Below, piece by piece: positions 58,204-64,000 of a stretch of 64,000 nucleotides of DNA. This DNA is from Thiopontia sp964344785. Its GTDB lineage: Bacteria > Pseudomonadota > Gammaproteobacteria > GCF-002020875. The DNA is taken from the NCBI GenBank assembly GCA_964344785.1, contig CAYFOR010000002.1, positions 1 through 64,000 on the forward strand, written 5' to 3'. Position 1 is the first letter of the stretch. The number at the start of each line of letters is the position of its first letter. The position numbers and the translations under genes were made by a program. The notes under the pieces were generated by a model that had not been told where the DNA came from, made no database searches, and worked only from the letters and a program-made list of their open reading frames with translations.

Positions 58204-58327
58204 GTGCCTCCAGATTGATTTGGGCGTGTTGATACGCTCTCGGACAGCCTCCTAGGGCCTTCTCTTGCAGTGGAATATCAGCAATGGCCTCTTAAATCCG
58301 GTACGTTTTTTTCCGGCAATAGCCTAA

Positions 58328-58810
58328 ATGACTGTGATGAAATTAAAAAAACTGATCGTACTACTATTTGTCGGAGCTGCTGTCATTGTGGCCGGCGTGG
58401 TGATGGTATTGAGGTATGAGTCTGGGGAAGCGTTGGAGACAGTGCGCTTGGAGGTAGTGGAAGATTGTGCACTGGACCGGCAGAGGTGCGAGGTTGTACT
58501 GCCGGATGGGCAGCGGCTTCAGTTTGAGATGACACCGAAGCCGCTCTCTACCAGTGCGCCGCTGACACTCACTGCTCGCCTCTCCAATCCTGAAATCGAT
58601 CGGGTAGAGGTGCTGTTTGAAGGCAAGGATATGTACATGGGATTTCTCCAGTATCGTCTGAAGCCGGATGGTGATGGGTTGCTCTATCAGGGGCAGGGCA
58701 GCCTTTCGATCTGTACCCGCAAACATATGGAGTGGTTTGCGGTCGTTCGCATCCTGCAGCAGGGCAGGTGGACCGAGGTCCCGATACCATTTGAGACCTA
58801 CCAGCATTGA
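58328..58810 (+). CDS. Membrane-anchored hypothetical protein upstream of yheS
   Basis: A 160-aa protein with one N-terminal membrane helix (LIVLLFVGAAVIVAGVVMVL, about 9-28) and a periplasmic domain with three cysteines (EDCALDRQRCEVVLPDG, ICTRKHMEW). The pattern of beta strands (RLEVVEDCALD, LTARLSNPEIDRVEVLFEGKDMYMGFLQYRL) suggests a small beta-sandwich. I do not recognise a named family. It overlaps the ABC-F gene by 4 bp (TTGA), so it is translationally coupled to it. Confidence 0.75.
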   Translation: MTVMKLKKLIVLLFVGAAVIVAGVVMVLRYESGEALETVRLEVVEDCALDRQRCEVVLPDGQRLQFEMTPKPLSTSAPLTLTARLSNPEIDRVEVLFEGKDMYMGFLQYRLKPDGDGLLYQGQGSLSICTRKHMEWFAVVRILQQGRWTEVPIPFETYQH

Positions 58811-60696
58811 TCCGTATCGATCAATTTGCAGTGCGGCGTGGCCCCAATCTGCTTTTCCGTGCCGATGACCTGACGATCCATCCAGGGCAGAAGATCGGCA
58901 TCACTGGCGGCAACGGCTGCGGAAAATCGAGCCTGTTTGCAGTGATTCTCGGTCAACATGATGCCGATGAGGGCAGCCTGTCACTACCTGGGCAGTGGGA
59001 GATTGCACATGTGGCGCAGGAGACCTCTGCACTTGATCGTACGGCCATTGATCTGGTGATGGATGGAGACCGGCAGATGCGTCGGCTGCAGCAGGCACTC
59101 TTAATGGCTGAACAGATTGGAGATGGAGAGGAACAGGGGAGGCTCTATGCGGAGCTGGAGGCGATTGATGGCTTCAATGCACGCACCCGGGCGGCAAAGC
59201 TGATGCAGGGGTTGGGTTTCAGTGTGGATCAGGAGATGCTACCCGTTCACTCGTTTTCAGGCGGATGGAGGATGCGTCTCAATCTGGCCCAGGCCCTGAT
59301 GGCGCGCTCTGACCTGTTGTTGCTGGATGAACCGACCAACCATCTGGATCTTGATGCGGTGTTCTGGCTTGAGGCGTGGCTCAAACAGTACCGGGGTACA
59401 CTACTGTTGATCTCGCATGATCGCGATGTGCTGGATCGGGTGGTGGATGGCATCATCCATATCGAACATCAGCAGATGAGTTTGAATACGGGAAACTACA
59501 GCGCCTTTGAACGGGTCCGTGCCGAGCGAATGGCTCAGCAACAGTCGGCCTGGGTACGGCAGCAGTGTGAACGGGAGCAGATCCATCGGTTTGTGGAGCG
59601 ATTTCGGGCAAAGGCGACCAAGGCGAAACAGGTACAGAGTCGGATCAAGGCGCTGGAACGAATGGAGGAGATCGCCCCGGCACATGTCGACTCTCCGTTT
59701 ACCTTTCACTTCTTCGAACCGGAGAAAAACCCCTATCCTTTGCTCAGGATTGAACAGTGTCGGGCCGGATATGGTGACGTTGTGGTTTTGGACGATGTTT
59801 CGATCACCCTGAATCCGGGGGATCGGCTGGCATTGCTGGGACGAAACGGGGCAGGGAAATCGACCCTGATGAAACTGCTGTCAAGCAGAGATACCTTGAT
59901 ACAGGGAGAACGTAGTGAAGCACAGGCGCTCACGATCGGCTATTTTGCCCAGCATCAGTTGGAACAACTGGATCTAAACGCTTCACCGCTGCTGCATCTG
60001 CAACGAAATCATCCGAACGAAACGGAACAGTCGCTACGTGACTATCTGGGAAGCTTCGCCTTTCATGGCGATCAGGTGCTGGAGCCGGTTGCCCCGCTGT
60101 CCGGTGGTGAGAAGGCACGGCTGGTACTGGCGCTGATCATTCGTCAATGTCCCAACCTGCTGCTGCTGGACGAGCCGACCAATCACCTCGATCTGGAGAT
60201 GCGGCATGCACTGACTGTTGCACTGCAGAATTTCCAGGGGGCACTGGTCGTGGTCTCACATGATCGATATCTGCTGGAGGGGGTGGCAGACCGGTTTCTG
60301 ATCGTGGCCAACGGGCAGGTTGAGCCCTTTAAGGGGGACCTGGATGACTATGCTCGCTGGTTGCGCAGCAGTGCCGCCGAACCCTTGGTCACAGCAGCAG
60401 AAGAGCCAGTGGCCCTTCGGTCAGGCTCAAGAAAAGAGCAGCGTCGCTTGGAGGCGGAACAGCGGCAGCGACTGGCGCCACTCAAACGGGAGATTGACAA
60501 AGTGGAGAAACAGGTTGACAGGTTGGAGCAGCAGATTGCCGAGATTGATCAACAGTTAGCCGACCCGGGCATCTACCAGGCAAATGAAAAAAAGAGGCTG
60601 ACCGAGTTGCTGCAGCGAAAGGGAGAGGTTCAGCCGCAGCTGGAGAGCAGTGAAGAGCAGTTGCTGGAGCTGTATGAGGCGCTGGAGGCGCAATAG
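58807..60696 (+). CDS. yheS: ABC-F ATPase YheS
   Basis: A 629-aa soluble twin-ATPase of the ABC-F group that acts on ribosomes. Domain 1 has Walker A GGNGCGKSSL, signature FSGGWRMRLNLAQAL and Walker B LLLLDEPTNHLDLD. The linker (about 230-300) follows. Domain 2 has GRNGAGKSTL, LSGGEKARLVLAL and LLLLDEPTNHLDLE. A C-terminal coiled coil (about 545-625) is rich in E, Q and L. The start is TTG 58807, overlapping the preceding stop. Confidence 0.94.
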   Translation: MIRIDQFAVRRGPNLLFRADDLTIHPGQKIGITGGNGCGKSSLFAVILGQHDADEGSLSLPGQWEIAHVAQETSALDRTAIDLVMDGDRQMRRLQQALLMAEQIGDGEEQGRLYAELEAIDGFNARTRAAKLMQGLGFSVDQEMLPVHSFSGGWRMRLNLAQALMARSDLLLLDEPTNHLDLDAVFWLEAWLKQYRGTLLLISHDRDVLDRVVDGIIHIEHQQMSLNTGNYSAFERVRAERMAQQQSAWVRQQCEREQIHRFVERFRAKATKAKQVQSRIKALERMEEIAPAHVDSPFTFHFFEPEKNPYPLLRIEQCRAGYGDVVVLDDVSITLNPGDRLALLGRNGAGKSTLMKLLSSRDTLIQGERSEAQALTIGYFAQHQLEQLDLNASPLLHLQRNHPNETEQSLRDYLGSFAFHGDQVLEPVAPLSGGEKARLVLALIIRQCPNLLLLDEPTNHLDLEMRHALTVALQNFQGALVVVSHDRYLLEGVADRFLIVANGQVEPFKGDLDDYARWLRSSAAEPLVTAAEEPVALRSGSRKEQRRLEAEQRQRLAPLKREIDKVEKQVDRLEQQIAEIDQQLADPGIYQANEKKRLTELLQRKGEVQPQLESSEEQLLELYEALEAQ

Positions 60697-60747
60697 TGTG
60701 ATGTGCCGATAGGAGGCTCTGGCCGCAAGGAGTCTCTGTTGTACGGG

Positions 60748-61428
60748 TTACAGCTGCCATTTGATTGGAGTGAGTCCATGCTCCTTCAGGTATTGGTTGG
60801 TCTGGGAAAAGGGCCTGCTGCCAAAGAAGCCGCGATGGGCAGAGAGTGGAGAAGGGTGTGGTGAGCGGATCACCAAGTGACGTTTGCGATCAATTTTTGC
60901 CCCCTTTTTCTGCGCGTAACCGCCCCAGAGGATAAAGACCAGGTGTTCACGCTCACGATTCAGGTGTTCAATGGCGGCATCGGTGAAGATCTCCCAACCC
61001 TTGCCCTGATGAGCCCCGGCACGCCCGGACTCCACGGTCAATACCGCATTGAGAAGCAAAACTCCCTGGCTCGCCCATGGAATCAGGGTGCCGTGCTCAT
61101 TGTGAATACCCAGATCGGACGCCAGCTCCTTGTAGATATTGACCAGGGATGGCGGAATGGTGATGCCGGGCTGTACCGAAAAGCAGAGTCCATGGGCCTG
61201 ACCGGGACCGTGGTAGGGGTCCTGGCCGATGATCACCACCTTGACCTGATCAAACGGGGTGTGGTCGAAGGCGTTGAACCACTGGTTGGCCGGTGGCAGG
61301 ACGGTGGCCCCCTGTGATCTGCGCTGTAGTAGAAACTGACGAAGCTCGACCATATAGGGCTGGTCAAACTCCGGCAATAGCATCTGTTTCCAGCTCTCTT
61401 CCAGTTTGATCTGATTGGGATTGACCAT
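60748..61428 (-). CDS. ung: Uracil-DNA glycosylase
   Basis: A 226-aa family-1 UDG that removes uracil from DNA. The water-activating motif is VVIIGQDPYHGPGQAHGLCFSV, with VLLLNAVLTVESG, and the Leu-loop motif SPHPSPLSAHRGFFGSRPF. It is the last gene of the uup-slyX-ung cluster on the minus strand, four bases after slyX. Confidence 0.97.
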   Translation of the reverse strand: MVNPNQIKLEESWKQMLLPEFDQPYMVELRQFLLQRRSQGATVLPPANQWFNAFDHTPFDQVKVVIIGQDPYHGPGQAHGLCFSVQPGITIPPSLVNIYKELASDLGIHNEHGTLIPWASQGVLLLNAVLTVESGRAGAHQGKGWEIFTDAAIEHLNREREHLVFILWGGYAQKKGAKIDRKRHLVIRSPHPSPLSAHRGFFGSRPFSQTNQYLKEHGLTPIKWQL

Positions 61429-61432
61429 GGTG

Positions 61433-61645
61433 TTAATAGTGGGGTGGGGGCGTCTCTTCAGATAGTGGTTTGATCAACGAAGGCGTCAGCTCCCGAATTT
61501 GCTGCTCGGACTGACTGAGGCGCTGATTCAGTATCATCACTTCATGCTGCAACTGTGCAACCGTATCATTGAGTTGCTGGATATGGTCATCCTGGAAGGC
61601 CAGACGGCTCTCCAGCAGCTCCAGCCGGTTTTCCATGTCATTCAT
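61433..61645 (-). CDS. slyX: SlyX family coiled-coil protein
   Basis: A 70-aa protein, almost entirely a coiled coil: RLELLESRLAFQDDHIQQLNDTVAQLQHEVMILNQRL, then a C-terminus with PPHY typical of SlyX. Function is unknown. Its ATG overlaps the end of uup by 8 bp, so translation is coupled. Confidence 0.93.
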   Translation of the reverse strand: MNDMENRLELLESRLAFQDDHIQQLNDTVAQLQHEVMILNQRLSQSEQQIRELTPSLIKPLSEETPPPHY

Positions 61646-63527
61646 TGTTCATCTCCTCCAACGTCTCCCAGCGCTGGTAGGCTTCTTCCAGTTCTTGCTC
61701 CAATGTCTGTAGCTGGTCGGTTACGCTCGCTACTTCGTCACCACTTTGCTGGTAGAAGGCAGGATCGGCCAGTTTCTCCTGAAGTTGGGACTGCTTCTCT
61801 TCCAGCGCTTCAATCTGTCTGGGCAGAGACTCCAGTTCTCGTTTCTCCTTGTACCCCATCTTTTTCACGCTTGAACCGGCTTTTTGCCTTGCAGCCGACT
61901 TTTCCGCTGAGGGCTTTTGCAGTGGCTGCTCTGCAGTCTTGCGTTGCCGCAGCCAGTCGTCATAGCCACCCACATATTCGTTGATGACACCCTCTCCCTC
62001 AAAAACCAGTGTACTGGTGACCACATTGTTCAAGAAAGCCCGGTCATGACTGACCAGCAGCAGTGTTCCCTCGTATTCCAGCAACAGCTCTTCCAGAAGC
62101 TCCAGTGTCTCCACGTCCAGGTCATTGGTGGGCTCATCCATTACCAGCAGGTTGGCAGGTTTGGAGAAGAGTCGGGCCAGTAGCAGCCGGTTGCGTTCTC
62201 CACCGGAGAGGCTGCTGACCGGGCTGCGGGTGCGTTTGGGTGAGAAAAGAAAATCCTGCAGATAGCTGATGACATGGCGGCTCTTGCCATTGATGGTGAC
62301 GTTGTCACTGCCGTCGGCAACACTATCCTGTACTGTCTGCTCCTCTTTAAGCTGGTTCCGTAACTGGTCGAAGTAGGCAATCTGCAGCCTTGTACCGTGC
62401 CGGACCTCGCCACTGTCCGGTTTCAGTTCATCCAGCAGAATGCGCAGCAGGGTGCTTTTGCCGACTCCGTTGGGGCCGATGATACCGATCCGGTCGCTGC
62501 GTTCAATCTCAACCGTGAGATTACGGATGAGCGGGGCGTCCTGATAGCGGTGGGAGAGCCCCTTGGCGCGAATCACCTTCTTCCCCGATGCCTCGGCCTG
62601 CTGACTGCCCATTCGGGCATTGCCGCTGCGTTCACGGCGTTGGCTGCGTTCCTCGCGCATCTTTTTCAGGGCACGTACCCGCCCCTCGTTGCGGGTGCGG
62701 CGTGCCTTAATCCCCTGACGAATCCACACCTCTTCCTGAGCCAGCTTTTTGTCAAACAGTGCATTGGTGCGTGCCTCCTCTTCCAGTGCCTTGGCTTTCT
62801 GTTGCAGATAGCTGTCGTAGTTGCCGGGCCAACTGGTGAGGGTGCCGCGATCCAGTTCGATGATTCGGGTCGCCAGGCGGCGCAGGAAGGCGCGGTCGTG
62901 GGTGATGAAGAGCAGGGTGGTCTGGCTGCCCAACAGAAACTCCTCCAGCCACTGAATCGATTCGATATCCAGATGGTTGGTTGGCTCATCCAGCAGCAAC
63001 AGGTCCGGGTTCTGCACCAGGGCCTGGGCCAACAGCACCCGCCGCTTCATGCCGCCGGAGAGGCTGGCAAACGGCGCCTCCGGGTCGAGCCCCATTTTCG
63101 AAAGAGTGGTCTCGATCTGTTGCTGCAGATTCCAGCCATGTGCCGCTTCAATCTGCTGTTGTACCTGAGCCATCTTCTGCAACAGGGCATCACTCTGGTC
63201 TGTCGCCAACTGCAGTGAGAGGTGGTGATATTCTGCAATCTGCCGACCCATCTCCCCAACCCCTTCGGCAGTGACATCATAGATGGTGCCGCTTACCTCC
63301 CTTGGAACCTCCTGCTTGAGTCGGGCGATCCGGGTGGCACCACGTTCCATGGCACCATCCTCCGGGATCACATCACCGGCAATCACCTTCAACAGGGTCG
63401 ATTTTCCGGTACCGTTGCGTCCCACCAGACAGAGTCGTTCCCCTTTCTCGATCACCAGATCGGCGTGATCAAGCAGGGGAAGGTCGCCATAGGCGAGCTG
63501 GATATCCTGTAACTGCAGAAGAGGCAT
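61638..63527 (-). CDS. uup: ABC-F ATPase Uup
   Basis: A 629-aa twin-ATPase linked to ribosome and DNA-transposition phenotypes in E. coli. Domain 1: VGRNGTGKSTLLKV, LSGGMKRRVLLAQALV, LLLLDEPTNHLDIE. Linker RQGIKARRTRNEGRVRALKKMREERSQRRE. Domain 2: IGPNGVGKSTLLRILL, LSGGERNRLLLARLF, LLVMDEPTNDLDVE. The C-terminal domain (about 540-625) is a coiled coil (LESLPRQIEALEEKQSQLQEKLADPAF) as in Uup. It begins the minus-strand cluster with slyX and ung. Confidence 0.95.
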   Translation of the reverse strand: MPLLQLQDIQLAYGDLPLLDHADLVIEKGERLCLVGRNGTGKSTLLKVIAGDVIPEDGAMERGATRIARLKQEVPREVSGTIYDVTAEGVGEMGRQIAEYHHLSLQLATDQSDALLQKMAQVQQQIEAAHGWNLQQQIETTLSKMGLDPEAPFASLSGGMKRRVLLAQALVQNPDLLLLDEPTNHLDIESIQWLEEFLLGSQTTLLFITHDRAFLRRLATRIIELDRGTLTSWPGNYDSYLQQKAKALEEEARTNALFDKKLAQEEVWIRQGIKARRTRNEGRVRALKKMREERSQRRERSGNARMGSQQAEASGKKVIRAKGLSHRYQDAPLIRNLTVEIERSDRIGIIGPNGVGKSTLLRILLDELKPDSGEVRHGTRLQIAYFDQLRNQLKEEQTVQDSVADGSDNVTINGKSRHVISYLQDFLFSPKRTRSPVSSLSGGERNRLLLARLFSKPANLLVMDEPTNDLDVETLELLEELLLEYEGTLLLVSHDRAFLNNVVTSTLVFEGEGVINEYVGGYDDWLRQRKTAEQPLQKPSAEKSAARQKAGSSVKKMGYKEKRELESLPRQIEALEEKQSQLQEKLADPAFYQQSGDEVASVTDQLQTLEQELEEAYQRWETLEEMNNE

Positions 63528-63548
63528 CAGTAAGGCTACTCGGCAAAT

Positions 63549-64000
63549 TTATGATGCAGCAGTATCCGTTTTGAAGAAGCCAACCAGTTTTTTCAAATGG
63601 GATGCCTGCCCACTCAATGCTTCTGCAGCAGAAGTGGTCTCTTCAACCAGTGCGGCGTTCTGCTGGGTGACATGATCCATGCTCGCAATCGAAGTGTTTA
63701 CCTGATTGATGCCCGTTGCCTGCTCGGAAGATGCCGAAGCGATTTCCGCTACGATATCGTTCACTTTCTGGATGGACTGGTTGATGTCGGTTAGAGAGGT
63801 ACCTGTCTCAGTAACAAACTTGGAGCCTTCACCAACCGTTGTCACGCTATTCTCAATTAACGATTTGATTTCATTGGATGCATCGGCAGAGCGTTGTGCC
63901 AGTGTACGAACCTCGCCTGCAACCACTGCAAAACCACGACCATTATCGCCTGCTCGCGCGGCTTCTACCGCTGCATTCAGCGCAAGCAGGTTGGTCTGGA
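63549..64000 (-). CDS. Methyl-accepting chemotaxis protein, C-terminal part (truncated by window)
   Basis: The last 150 or so residues of a chemoreceptor; the 5' end lies beyond position 64000. The signalling hairpin tip TNLLALNAAVEAARAGDNGRGFAVVAGEVRTLAQRSA is fully present. The return helix follows, with EIASASSEQATGINQVNTSI, and the tail ends KKLVGFFKTDTAAS without a CheR-tethering pentapeptide. The gene is 21 bp downstream-side of uup on the same strand but probably independent. Confidence 0.95.
   Translation of the reverse strand, partial: QTNLLALNAAVEAARAGDNGRGFAVVAGEVRTLAQRSADASNEIKSLIENSVTTVGEGSKFVTETGTSLTDINQSIQKVNDIVAEIASASSEQATGINQVNTSIASMDHVTQQNAALVEETTSAAEALSGQASHLKKLVGFFKTDTAAS

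Overview
The window is a chromosomal segment of a gammaproteobacterium. The evidence is its gene order: rimP-nusA-infB-rbfA-truB-rpsO-pnp, then surE-pcm-yqaA-nlpD-rpoS, then ftsK-lolA-rarA, together with slyX, yheS, uup, nudF-yqiB and CysG-type sirohaem synthase. Nothing here fixes the genus. The many large hybrid sensor kinases, the HD-GYP protein and the Hvf/bufferin copper-peptide operon suit a free-living or symbiotic environmental lineage rather than an enteric one. No rRNA, CRISPR, phage or transposase gene is visible. One tRNA-Arg(CCU) gene is present.

Layout. 1-9.1 kb: translation/RNA-decay operon with a leader hairpin and a strong terminator after pnp. 9.3-13.1 kb: stationary-phase cluster ending in rpoS. 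13.1-17.1 kb: aat, trxB, alanine dehydrogenase and a FecR-domain protein. 17.2-24.9 kb: ftsK-lolA-rarA, yceD, maf, a HAD phosphatase and rluC. 25-28 kb: hybrid kinase with a C-terminal hemerythrin domain. 28.4-34.8 kb: stress island with exported MsrAB, ECF sigma/anti-sigma, HD-GYP and the hvfABCX-like RiPP operon. 35-39.7 kb: crcB, serS, cysG and a CBS protein. 39.7-45.1 kb: first binding-protein/hybrid-kinase/regulator cassette. 45.2-50.5 kb: tRNA, nudF-yqiB, heat-shock htpG, dacB, ibaG. 50.5-56.3 kb: second binding-protein/kinase cassette, whose kinase is frameshifted. 56.3-64 kb: RNase II-like enzyme, two ABC-F proteins, ung, slyX and the end of a chemoreceptor.

The least expected signal lies between the genes. 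A family of small non-coding elements (about 39-177 bp) has ends close to GTAACTG...GTTAC. Four copies are flanked by perfect 8-bp direct repeats (GTTTGGAG, ATCCGATT, GATCTGAA, CGACATGA). One more has a 7-bp repeat and one a degraded 8-bp repeat. GTAA ends with 8-bp duplications are what IS66-family transposition produces, so these look like IS66-type MITEs. They sit at gene ends. One rewrote the C-terminus of rluC and separated the next gene from its Shine-Dalgarno site, one appears to have split nlpD from rpoS, and one sits on the ald stop codon. A second repeat family with different inverted ends (AGGAGCCTGGCAAAAA) shares the same central hairpin and, in one copy, the same optional loop insert, so the elements are modular.

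The clearest biochemical system is the Hvf/bufferin operon. It encodes an exported precursor with four tandem EGKCGEGKCGG blocks (eight cysteines), an MNIO (DUF692) modifying enzyme, its DUF2063 partner and a DoxX membrane protein. By family knowledge it makes a modified copper-binding peptide. Its position next to exported methionine sulfoxide reductase and an ECF sigma/anti-sigma pair suggests a periplasmic metal/oxidant response.
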